Source of the DNA: Burkholderiaceae bacterium 26
GTDB taxonomy: Bacteria > Pseudomonadota > Gammaproteobacteria > Burkholderiales > Burkholderiaceae
Direction of reading: 5' to 3'
DNA length: 64,000 nucleotides
Assembly (NCBI GenBank): GCA_000955795.1
Contig: JYOB01000014.1
Coordinates: 97,415-161,414 of the forward strand
A program made the position numbers and the translations under genes. Below the pieces are notes generated by a model. The model was given only the letters and a program-made list of their open reading frames with translations. It had not been told where the DNA came from and searched no databases. Of the stretch, positions 56,702 through 64,000 are shown piece after piece (positions within the stretch are counted from its first letter, which is position 1; each line of letters starts with the position of its first letter).

Positions 56702-58126
56702 ATGCCCGCAAACCCTGCACATGCGTTTGACCTGATCGTGATCGGCGCCGGTTCAGCCGGGCTCGCGGCTGCGCGCCGATCTGCGCAACTGGGGGCACGA
56801 ACGCTGCTGATCGACCGCGCGCAAGTGGGTGGCACCTGCGTCAACCGCGGATGCGTGCCCAAGAAACTGCTCGGCTACGGCGCCGCCTGGTCGCAGACGA
56901 TGGTTCGGTGTTTGCGCGCCGCGCATGCCGCGGATGCCTGGGCCGACGCCATCGCCCGCACGCGTGCCGAAGTCGCGCGGTTGCACGAAGCGCATTTCGC
57001 CCACCAGGCCGAGGCGGGCGTGCAATGGCTGAGCGGCGCCGCATCCCTGCGCGGCCGCGGCATCGTGCGGCTGCAAACCGATACCGGCAAGACTACGCTG
57101 CGCGCGCGCCAAATCGTGCTGGCTGCCGGCGCCCGCCCCACGCCGCTTCCCACACCCGGCGCGGACCTGGCTTGCACCTCCGACGACGTATTCGGCTGGG
57201 ACACGCTGCCCGCATCGCTCATCATCGCGGGCGGCGGCGTCATCGCGGTGGAAATGGCGTCCACGCTGGCGCGCTTCGGCGTGCGGGTGACCGTGCTGAC
57301 GCGCGATGCGCGCGTGCTGCCTGAATTTGATGCCACGGTGGCCGAGGCCGCCGCGCAATCGCTGGCCGGCTGCGGCGTCGAGCTGATCCCGAACGCCGAT
57401 GTTGTCCGCGTCGAACGCGATGCTGTGAATGGCGGCGGCGTGGCCGTCTACGCGAGCATCGACGGCAGCGACGTTCCCCGCGCGCTACGCGCCCAGCGAG
57501 TGTTGAGCGCCATCGGCCGAACGCCGAACATCGCGGGCCTTGGCCTGGACGCGGCCGGAGTCACGCTCGATACGCACGGACGCATTGCGGTCGACCGCCA
57601 TTTCCGCACGCGCGCACGCGGCGTGCATGCCGTGGGCGACATCTGCGGCGCCAGCCGTCTGCAATTGACGCCCGTGGCCGCCGCGCAAGGCCGCTACGTG
57701 GCCGAACGCTTATTCGGCAAAGGCACCAGGCTGCCCGACATGGACACCGTGCCAATGGCTGTGTTTTGCGATCCGGCCATCGCAAGCGTGGGCCTGACCG
57801 AAGCCGAGGCGCGCACGCGCTGGCCCGAACTGGGCAAACGCGGGCCGGACACCGACAAGCGCGCCTTGGCAGATCGCATCGACGTGGTGGTCCGCCGCTT
57901 CGTCTCGCTGGAGCAGCGTTTTGCAGGCTCAGGCATGGAATCGCTGATCAAGCTGGTGTGCAATGCGCGCAGCGGACGCGTGCTGGGCGCTCACATCGTC
58001 GACAACGCCGCGCCGGAGATCATCCCGGCGCTGGCGGTGGCCGTGCGCATGGGCGTCCGGCTCAAGCACCTGCATACGACCGTCGGCCTGCACCCAACGG
58101 TGGCAGAGGAATTGCTGAGCATGTAA
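56702..58126 (+). CDS. glutathione-reductase-like FAD-dependent disulfide oxidoreductase
   Basis: A 474-residue pyridine-nucleotide disulfide oxidoreductase. The FAD-binding GAGSAGLAAARR lies near residue 15, the redox-active cysteine pair is GGTCVNRGCVPKK, the NAD(P) Rossmann segment is IIAGGGVIAVEMA, and the C-terminus has HTTVGLHPTVAEELL with the catalytic His-Glu pair. It is closest to glutathione reductase (gor) in layout, keeping the HPT motif. It reduces glutathione disulfide or a related disulfide. I start it at 56702; the open frame extends further upstream. Confidence 0.88.
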   Translation: MPANPAHAFDLIVIGAGSAGLAAARRSAQLGARTLLIDRAQVGGTCVNRGCVPKKLLGYGAAWSQTMVRCLRAAHAADAWADAIARTRAEVARLHEAHFAHQAEAGVQWLSGAASLRGRGIVRLQTDTGKTTLRARQIVLAAGARPTPLPTPGADLACTSDDVFGWDTLPASLIIAGGGVIAVEMASTLARFGVRVTVLTRDARVLPEFDATVAEAAAQSLAGCGVELIPNADVVRVERDAVNGGGVAVYASIDGSDVPRALRAQRVLSAIGRTPNIAGLGLDAAGVTLDTHGRIAVDRHFRTRARGVHAVGDICGASRLQLTPVAAAQGRYVAERLFGKGTRLPDMDTVPMAVFCDPAIASVGLTEAEARTRWPELGKRGPDTDKRALADRIDVVVRRFVSLEQRFAGSGMESLIKLVCNARSGRVLGAHIVDNAAPEIIPALAVAVRMGVRLKHLHTTVGLHPTVAEELLSM

Positions 58127-58227
58127 GCGCACTCGTTCAATTTTCCTGATCCCCGTCTGCAAATCCATGCACGTTACTGGTGCTGGGTCGGCGCAGAATA
58201 GAAACTATATTCTTCAGGAAATTTGAC

Positions 58228-59118
58228 ATGCTCCCCGTGCTTTATCTGTCCCATGGGTCGCCCATGCTGGCAGCCGATCCGGGCCCTGTCGGCAAGATGC
58301 TGGCGGCGCTCGGGCAAGAAATGGCCGCCCTCAAGCCGCGCGCCATCGTTGTGGTTTCACCGCATTGGATGACTCGCCGGCCGACCGTCACCGCCCGCGC
58401 CCAGCAGGAAGCGTGGCACGACTTCGGCGGTTTCCCGCCGCAACTGTACGCCCTGGAATACGCGCCGCCGGGGGCGCCAGACTTGGCCGAGCGCATCCGT
58501 GCGCTGATCGACGGCAACATCGTCCCCGGGCTGGAGGAACAGGCCTCCACCGTGCTGGACCCGCGCCAGCCGCTGGACCACGGCGCCTGGATGCCCCTGA
58601 TGCTGATGTTTCCCGAGGCGAAGATTCCCGTGGTGCAGGTGTCGTTGATGCCGGGCCTGTCACCGGCTTGCCAGATGGCAATGGGGCGCACGCTCGCGCC
58701 GCTGCGCGACGAAGGCGTGCTGATCGTCGGTTCCGGCAGCTTCACGCACAACTTGCGCGCGCTGATGCGCGGCCCCGGCATGGCGCAGCATGGCGTGCCG
58801 GCCGAGCCTTGGGTGACGGCGTTCCGTGAGTGGATGATCGAGTCAATGACCGAGGGCATCCGCAGCGGTGATTTCACCCAGTTCTGCGATTACCGCGCGC
58901 AAGCCCCGAACGCCGCCCACGCCCACCCGACCGACGAACACCTCATGCCGCTGTACGTGGCACTGGGCGCCGCGATGGGCCAGCCGAGCCAAGCCACGCC
59001 GGGCGGCGTGCAGGCTCAGCACGTGGTCGATACGGTGACGTACGGGGCACTGGCGATGGACAGCTTCCGGTTTGATGGCGCCGGCGCCAACCAACCGCAG
59101 CTGCGTGCCGCGGCTTGA
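58228..59118 (+). CDS. extradiol ring-cleavage dioxygenase (YgiD/DODA-like)
   Basis: A 296-residue class III extradiol dioxygenase starting MLPVLYLSHGSPMLA. The metal-binding and catalytic histidines are in YLSHGSP, VSPHW, LDHGAWMPL and GSGSFTHNL. The family includes Escherichia coli YgiD, which acts on 4,5-DOPA and other catechols with zinc or iron. The physiological substrate in this organism is not known. It stands 101 bases after the reductase gene and converges with the dehydrogenase gene. Confidence 0.88.
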   Translation: MLPVLYLSHGSPMLAADPGPVGKMLAALGQEMAALKPRAIVVVSPHWMTRRPTVTARAQQEAWHDFGGFPPQLYALEYAPPGAPDLAERIRALIDGNIVPGLEEQASTVLDPRQPLDHGAWMPLMLMFPEAKIPVVQVSLMPGLSPACQMAMGRTLAPLRDEGVLIVGSGSFTHNLRALMRGPGMAQHGVPAEPWVTAFREWMIESMTEGIRSGDFTQFCDYRAQAPNAAHAHPTDEHLMPLYVALGAAMGQPSQATPGGVQAQHVVDTVTYGALAMDSFRFDGAGANQPQLRAAA

Positions 59119-59149
59119 TGGACGAAAAACGGCGGACAGAACGCTGGCG

Positions 59150-60178
59150 TTATGCGCGGATCAGCGCTGGCGCGAGCGCCGTCGGATTGACCACGCTGTC
59201 GACGTTACCCTGCAGGACATCGAGGATGTTCTGGAACGCGATGCTGAAGTACAGCTCGTAACCTTCGCGTTCGACATAGCCGATGTGCGGCGTGCAGATG
59301 CAGTTCTCCATGCGCAGCAGGGTGTGACCCTGCAGGATGGGTTCCGTTTCAAACACGTCGATGGCAGCCATGCCCGGACGCCCACGATTGAGCGACGTCA
59401 CCAAGCCGTTTTCTTCCACCAATTCAGCGCGACTCGTGTTGACGAAGAGGGCGGTCGGCTTCATTCGCGTGAGGTCGGCCACCGTCACGATGCCGCGCGT
59501 TTCGTCGTTCAGCCGCAGGTGGACGGACAGCACGTCGGACTGCTCGAACAGCGCATCCTTCGATTCCGCTACGGCAAAGCCGTCGGCGCGTGCGCGTTCC
59601 TGTGAGCCCTCGCGCCCCCACACCAGCACATTCATGCCGAAGGCGCGGCCGTAGCCGGCCACGAGCTGACCGATCTTGCCGTAGCCGAAGATGCCCAGCG
59701 TCTGGCCCTTCAGGACGCGGCCGATGCCAAAGTTGGGCGGCATCGTGGTGGATTTCAGCCCCGACTGTTGCCACGCGCCGTGCTTCAGGCTCGCAACGTA
59801 TTGCGGAATGCGGCGCTGCGCGGCCATCACCAGCGCCCAGGTCAACTCAGCCGGCGCCACTGGCGAGCCCTTGCCCTCCAGCACCACAACGCCCTTGTCG
59901 GTACAGGCATCCAGGTCGATATGGCTGCCCGAATCGCGCGACACCCGGCCAGTCTGGCTGATGATCTTGAGTTTGGGCAGGCGGTCGAGCAGCTGACGCG
60001 TTATGCGTGTGCGCTCCCGGATCAGCACGATGGCTTCAACGTCCGCCACGCGTGCGGCCAATTGCCCCACACCCTTGACGGTATTGTTGAACACTTTGAC
60101 TTCGTGGTCCTGCATCAGGCTGAAGCAATCCAGCTTGCGAACAGCGTCTTGGTAGTCGTCCAGTACGGCAATCTTCAT
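59150..60178 (-). CDS. D-2-hydroxyacid dehydrogenase
   Basis: A 342-residue NAD(P)-dependent dehydrogenase starting MKIAVLDDYQDAVRK; a start two codons earlier is possible. The NAD-binding motif is LGIFGYGKIGQLVAG. The catalytic triad of the family is Arg in NTSRAELVEE, Glu in DVFETEPI and His in CTPHIGYVE. It reduces a 2-ketoacid to a D-2-hydroxyacid; it resembles the phosphoglycerate dehydrogenase-related group, with no ACT domain. It is convergent with the dioxygenase gene and divergent from pckG. Confidence 0.88.
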   Translation of the reverse strand: MKIAVLDDYQDAVRKLDCFSLMQDHEVKVFNNTVKGVGQLAARVADVEAIVLIRERTRITRQLLDRLPKLKIISQTGRVSRDSGSHIDLDACTDKGVVVLEGKGSPVAPAELTWALVMAAQRRIPQYVASLKHGAWQQSGLKSTTMPPNFGIGRVLKGQTLGIFGYGKIGQLVAGYGRAFGMNVLVWGREGSQERARADGFAVAESKDALFEQSDVLSVHLRLNDETRGIVTVADLTRMKPTALFVNTSRAELVEENGLVTSLNRGRPGMAAIDVFETEPILQGHTLLRMENCICTPHIGYVEREGYELYFSIAFQNILDVLQGNVDSVVNPTALAPALIRA

Positions 60179-60604
60179 CGACATCTCACTTCGAACAATG
60201 GTGCGCAGCAAAAAACAGCGATCCCTCGCGGTGGTATTCTTCCCATCCCTCGTCGCACGACAATCTGTGTCGACGTTTGGAATTGCCCGCCGCGGGCACG
60301 CAATTTGCGCTGCCCCGCTGGTGACGAGTCCTTGTTCTATGGTCTGTTGACCTCGGTCCCGCCACTTTAGCGCACGCGGCCCCCGCTGCCCGGAAAAACC
60401 CACGTTCCGCCAGCGCACCGCTTTGTAACTGAATGTGAAACCAGCACGGCTACCGTCCCTCCGCCTGCCTCACCTCCCCCTCTGGAAATCGCTGATCCGG
60501 CCTGCTCATGATGCGCCGTCGATCGCTTTCCAACCCGCCGCTGGGCGTGGCCACCGTGCTGATCCGCCACCGATTTCGTTCTCACTTCCATTGGAGTTTT
60601 GGTC
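60179..60604. other. divergent promoter region of the dehydrogenase and pckG
   Basis: About 425 bases between divergent genes. It should hold both promoters. A GGAG ribosome site is near 60593, before pckG. No other structure stands out. Confidence 0.4.
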
Positions 60605-62473
60605 ATGAATCAACCCGTGATGCAGGGCGTGCCCGCATTGAACGTGCCCGATTACGTGAAACACCCACGCCTCGTCGCGTGGGTGGGCGAGGTGGCAGCG
60701 CTCACCAAGCCGGAGCGCATTGTTTGGTGCGATGGTTCGCAAGAGGAATACGACCGCCTGTGCGCCGAAATGGTGGCCGCCGGCACGATGAAGCAGCTCA
60801 ACCCGGCCAAGCGCAAGAACTCGTACCTGGCATTGTCGGACCCGTCGGACGTGGCGCGCGTGGAAGACCGCACCTTTATTTGCTCGCAGAAGAAGGAAGA
60901 CGCCGGTCCGACCAACAACTGGACGGCCCCGGCCGAAATGCGCCAGACGCTGAACGGTCTGTTTGACGGCAGCATGCGCGGGCGCACGCTGTACGTTGTG
61001 CCGTTCTCGATGGGCCCGCTGGGCTCGCCGATCGCGCACATCGGCGTGGAGCTGTCGGACAGCCCGTACGTGGCCGTCAACATGCGCATCATGACCCGCA
61101 TGGGTCGCGCGGTGTACGACGTGCTTGGCACCGACGGCGATTTCGTGCCGTGCGTGCACACCGTCGGCAAGCCGCTGGCCGCCGGCGAGAAAGACGTGCC
61201 GTGGCCGTGCAACCCGACCAAGTACATCGTGCATTTCCCGGAAACGCGCGAAATCTGGTCGTTCGGCTCGGGCTACGGCGGCAACGCGCTGCTGGGCAAG
61301 AAATGCTTCGCCCTGCGGATCGCCTCGACCATGGGCCGAGACCAGGGCTGGCTGGCCGAGCACATGCTGATCCTGGGCGTGACGTCACCGGAAGGCAAGA
61401 CGTATCACGTGGCGGCGGCATTCCCGTCGGCCTGCGGCAAAACCAACTTTGCAATGCTGATTCCGCCCGCAGGTCTGAACGGCTGGAAGGTGACGACCAT
61501 CGGCGACGACATCGCCTGGATCAAGCCCCGCAAGGACGCCACCGGCAAAACGCGCCTATATGCCATCAACCCGGAAGCCGGCTACTTTGGCGTGGCCCCG
61601 GGCACCAGCGAGAAGACCAACTTCAACGCGATGGCCACGCTCAAAGAGAACGTCATCTTCACCAACGTAGCCCTCACGGATGACGGCGATGTGTGGTGGG
61701 AAGGCATGACGGACACGCCGCCCGCCCACCTGATCGACTGGCAAGGCCAGGACTGGACACCCGAGACCGCCAAGGAAACCGGCCGCAAGGCAGCGCATCC
61801 GAACGCGCGTTTCACCGCGCCGGCAGCACAATGCCCCTCGATCGATCCGGAATGGGACAACCCGGCAGGCGTACCCATTGATGCGTTCATCTTCGGCGGG
61901 CGCCGCTCGACCACCGTGCCGCTCGTGACCGAAGCGCGCGACTGGACCGAAGGCGTGTACATGGCTGCCACGATGGGCTCGGAAACCACTGCCGCCGCTG
62001 CAGGCCAGCAAGGCGTGGTGCGCCGCGACCCATTCGCCATGCTGCCGTTCTGCGGCTACAACATGGCCGACTACTTTGCGCACTGGCTGAACCTGGGCGA
62101 GAAGCTGGCCGAAAGTGGCGCCACGCTGCCGAAGATCTTCTGCGTGAACTGGTTCCGCAAGGACGAGAACGGCAAGTTCGTCTGGCCGGGCTTTGGCGAA
62201 AACATGCGGGTGCTCAAGTGGATGATCGATCGCATCGAAGGCCGAGCACAGGGCGATGAGCACGTCTTTGGTGTGTCGCCGCGCTACGAAGAGTTGAGCT
62301 GGGACGGGCTGGACTTCACGGCCGAGCAGTTCGCCAAGGTGATTTCGCTGGACGCGGACGCCTGGACGCAGGAACTGGCCCTGCACGACGAATTGTTCAC
62401 GAAACTGGCACACGGTCTGCCGCAAGCGCTGCCCGATGCTAAGACCCGCCTGGAAGAACGCCTGCAGGGCTAA
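60605..62473 (+). CDS. pckG: phosphoenolpyruvate carboxykinase (GTP)
   Basis: A 622-residue GTP-dependent PEP carboxykinase. Markers are [13 protein letters not shown] near the N-terminus, the [20 protein letters not shown] region, the phosphate-binding loop [21 protein letters not shown], and [14 protein letters not shown]. It converts oxaloacetate and GTP to phosphoenolpyruvate, CO2 and GDP, the first step of gluconeogenesis. Its length is normal for the GTP type. An ATG at 60605 with GGAG upstream is used. Confidence 0.96.
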   Translation: MNQPVMQGVPALNVPDYVKHPRLVAWVGEVAALTKPERIVWCDGSQEEYDRLCAEMVAAGTMKQLNPAKRKNSYLALSDPSDVARVEDRTFICSQKKEDAGPTNNWTAPAEMRQTLNGLFDGSMRGRTLYVVPFSMGPLGSPIAHIGVELSDSPYVAVNMRIMTRMGRAVYDVLGTDGDFVPCVHTVGKPLAAGEKDVPWPCNPTKYIVHFPETREIWSFGSGYGGNALLGKKCFALRIASTMGRDQGWLAEHMLILGVTSPEGKTYHVAAAFPSACGKTNFAMLIPPAGLNGWKVTTIGDDIAWIKPRKDATGKTRLYAINPEAGYFGVAPGTSEKTNFNAMATLKENVIFTNVALTDDGDVWWEGMTDTPPAHLIDWQGQDWTPETAKETGRKAAHPNARFTAPAAQCPSIDPEWDNPAGVPIDAFIFGGRRSTTVPLVTEARDWTEGVYMAATMGSETTAAAAGQQGVVRRDPFAMLPFCGYNMADYFAHWLNLGEKLAESGATLPKIFCVNWFRKDENGKFVWPGFGENMRVLKWMIDRIEGRAQGDEHVFGVSPRYEELSWDGLDFTAEQFAKVISLDADAWTQELALHDELFTKLAHGLPQALPDAKTRLEERLQG

Positions 62474-62503
62474 CGCCCGCCACCGCCTCGACACCAGGAC
62501 AAG

Positions 62504-62528
62504 AAGCCCGCCTCGCGCGGGCTTTTTT
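62504..62528 (+). terminator. pckG intrinsic terminator
   Basis: The stem AAGCCCGC / GCGGGCTT with a five-base loop, followed by a run of T. It lies about 30 bases after the pckG stop. Confidence 0.85.
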
Positions 62529-62853
62529 GTGTCTGCCCGAAGAAGGTTGCTCAAACAACGAGCAGTAATCCTAAAGTTTTAAATCGCGCGAATTACCCCT
62601 GCCAACAAAACAGATCAATTGATTTTTAGGAAATCGAATTGCTTTGTAAAAAATACCGGTCCACACATGGGATTGGTGATTATGCCGGCGCGAGCATAAT
62701 CGTCATGCATTTATGCCAAGCTTGAATCATTACACGCATGGTATCGGCCAAGAACGTTGCCTGGCATAGCTTTATGAAGAATGCATGTCAACCGCGCCAC
62801 CCCAATGCGTGTCGAATTGAATGAATTTCCAAATTTTAAAATTCCTGCGTGAC

Positions 62854-62877
62854 GAATCCCTACGGGATTCTTATAAT
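62854..62877 (+). promoter_or_regulatory. promoter with palindromic operator
   Basis: A perfect seven-base inverted repeat, GAATCCC and GGGATTC around TAC, abuts TATAAT at 62872-62877. A weak -35-like TGACGA lies at about 62850. The palindrome sits in the promoter spacer, the place for a repressor. Confidence 0.45.
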
Positions 62878-62921
62878 CCGGCAAAACGGAATCCCTTTTC
62901 TCTGAGCCAGAAGGGGGGTTC

Positions 62922-63170
62922 ATGACTAGAGGAAACGGGAAAGGGCTAACAGGCCTTATGCCAACGGAGGTGGGGGATCCCTACTTCACCGGCGCTCGGG
63001 GGGGCGCCGGCTCGGATTGCGCGCACGCAACGCCGCAAACTGTGCAAACGATTGCATGGTTCGGCACGCTGCGGCAGGCACCGAGGGGCTTGCAGACCTT
63101 TCTCAGGACCACCCTGGACACCACACCCAGGAGGCTCCGCTGGCGATCGTCGACGGGAATAGCAACATGA
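62922..63170 (+). CDS. possible small protein
   Basis: An 82-residue reading (MTRGNGKGLTGLMPTEVGDP...) with AGAAGGGGGG upstream and a TATAAT-type promoter candidate 45-50 bases earlier. Composition is rich in Gly, Thr and Arg and not clearly protein-like in its second half. It may be a leader peptide or spurious. Confidence 0.2.
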   Translation: MTRGNGKGLTGLMPTEVGDPYFTGARGGAGSDCAHATPQTVQTIAWFGTLRQAPRGLQTFLRTTLDTTPRRLRWRSSTGIAT

Positions 63171-63341
63171 CGATCCGCACAAGGCCGACGGCCGGACAAC
63201 AGCGCCCGCAAGAAATGACATGCGAGCACACGCGCAATTGCCCGCATGGCACTCATAACAACGCGCACCGCAGACAGCAGAGCGCAGCCGCAAGGCTGCT
63301 CGCCGGAGTGTGTCGGCTGGTTAGACGGGAGGTATCACAAA

Positions 63342-64000
63342 GTGGGTATTCAGATCTTGCTGGTCGAACAAGACCAGGCAGAGGGGGAGCGTCTGTCGTT
63401 TTCCCTGCGTGATGGTGGACACGACGTTCAACGGGTCAGCCATCCGGGCCAAGCGCAGGCAGCCATCCTGGCCGCCATGCCTGAGTTGCTCCTGATGGAG
63501 TGGACATGGCCCGAGCGCGAGTCGATCGACATGCTGCTGGCGTTGCGCGCCAACATGCAGACGCGCGGCCTGCCGGTCATCGTGCTGTCCCGTCATGGCG
63601 ATGCGCGTGCCAAGATTGCCGCGCTCGACGCCGGTGCCGACGACTACGTCGTCAAACCGTGCGACACGGGCGAGCTGCATGCCCGCATTCGCGCCGTACT
63701 GCGCCGCCGCGCGCCGCATCAGCACGGCGACGACATCCTGCAGGTCAACGGCCTGCGCCTCGATCCGCTCACGCTGGGCGTGACTGCGCAAACCGACACC
63801 GGCCCGCGCGCCATTCCGCTCAGTCCGCTGGAATTCCGCCTGCTGCACTTTCTCGTCGCGCATCCGCAACGCGTGCACTCGCGCACGCAACTGCTGGACC
63901 GCGTATGGGGCAACCATGTATTCGTAGGTGAGCGCACGGTGGATGTGCACGTGCGCAAGCTGCGCGTGGCGCTGGCCGGCACGCCCTGCGATGGCCTGAT
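63342..64000 (+). CDS. PhoB-like response regulator with Glu at the phospho-acceptor site (partial)
   Basis: A GTG start at 63342 with GGGAGG upstream opens a frame running off the right edge (219 codons seen). The receiver domain has VGIQILLVEQDQ, then PELLLMEWTWPE where OmpR/PhoB-type regulators have Asp (as in LLLDWMLP), then VIVLSRHG and ADDYVVKP with the conserved Lys. Residue 53 is thus Glu. The second domain is a winged helix of the OmpR/PhoB kind (LSPLEFRLLHFLV, then TVDVHVRKLR). It probably binds DNA, and the Glu may mimic phosphorylation. No sensor kinase is seen in the window. Confidence 0.85.
   Translation, partial: MGIQILLVEQDQAEGERLSFSLRDGGHDVQRVSHPGQAQAAILAAMPELLLMEWTWPERESIDMLLALRANMQTRGLPVIVLSRHGDARAKIAALDAGADDYVVKPCDTGELHARIRAVLRRRAPHQHGDDILQVNGLRLDPLTLGVTAQTDTGPRAIPLSPLEFRLLHFLVAHPQRVHSRTQLLDRVWGNHVFVGERTVDVHVRKLRVALAGTPCDGL

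Larger units (their letters stand above)
62529..63341. other. intergenic region upstream of the response regulator
   Basis: About 810 bases; the first 350 are clearly A+T-rich. It holds a palindrome GAATCCC-TAC-GGGATTC (62854-62870) directly before a TATAAT (62872-62877) and a third GGAATCCC at 62888. One small open frame (62922-63170) with a purine-rich leader follows. No other gene is supported. Confidence 0.45.

Overview
The window spans a bacterial chromosomal origin of replication with an island of accessory DNA on its left side. The core order is gyrB-dnaN-dnaA reading leftward, an oriC gap with DnaA boxes, then rpmH-rnpA-yidD-yidC reading rightward, followed by mnmE, rpsU, an RND efflux operon and pckG. 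This gene order, the high G+C of the core and the protein sequences (for example the YidC N-terminus and the GTP-type PEP carboxykinase) suggest a betaproteobacterium of the Burkholderiaceae, most likely Ralstonia. That assignment rests on recognition, not on a search.

Layout. (1) 1-2149: the C-terminal end of a probable serine recombinase coupled to two ParB/RepB-like genes, a mobile-element maintenance module. (2) 2226-13396: a patchwork of defence-type genes: a leftward pair of a nuclease-STAND-HEAT protein and an ABC-type ATPase fused to a methyltransferase-like domain; a DUF6236-like protein with a membrane partner; an HNH nuclease; an XRE regulator. (3) 13508-15339: a secreted 3D-domain protein and a lipoprotein. 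(4) 16003-23022: a Tn7-like transposition operon, tnsA-tnsB-tnsC-tniQ-tniQ, ending in a HAD-like hydrolase gene; no CRISPR or Cas is seen. (5) 23341-33864: a DISARM-like system of two facing operons. The rightward one encodes a small HTH protein, a cytosine-5 methyltransferase, Vsr and a NERD-domain SF1 helicase. The leftward one encodes a sigma-70 factor, DrmA and DrmB. An XRE regulator flanks them. (6) 34714-40336: gyrB, dnaN, dnaA. (7) 40337-40965: oriC. (8) 40966-48444: rpmH to a type IB topoisomerase. (9) 48478-55706: the RND tripartite pump operon with a divergent TetR regulator and an AcrR-type operator. (10) 55703-64000: ordinary metabolic genes, then a PhoB-like response regulator cut by the right edge.

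How the genes work together. The accessory part looks like a defence island built up at a hotspot downstream of gyrB, with two mobilisation modules. The most striking unit is the DISARM-like locus. It has the methylase and the DrmA/DrmB core but no PLD nuclease (DrmC); a NERD-nuclease helicase sits where another effector would be expected, and a dedicated sigma factor is the first gene of the drmA-drmB operon. The second notable unit is the STAND nuclease followed by the ATPase-methyltransferase fusion, a pairing I do not recognise as a named system. No rRNA, tRNA or CRISPR array was seen.
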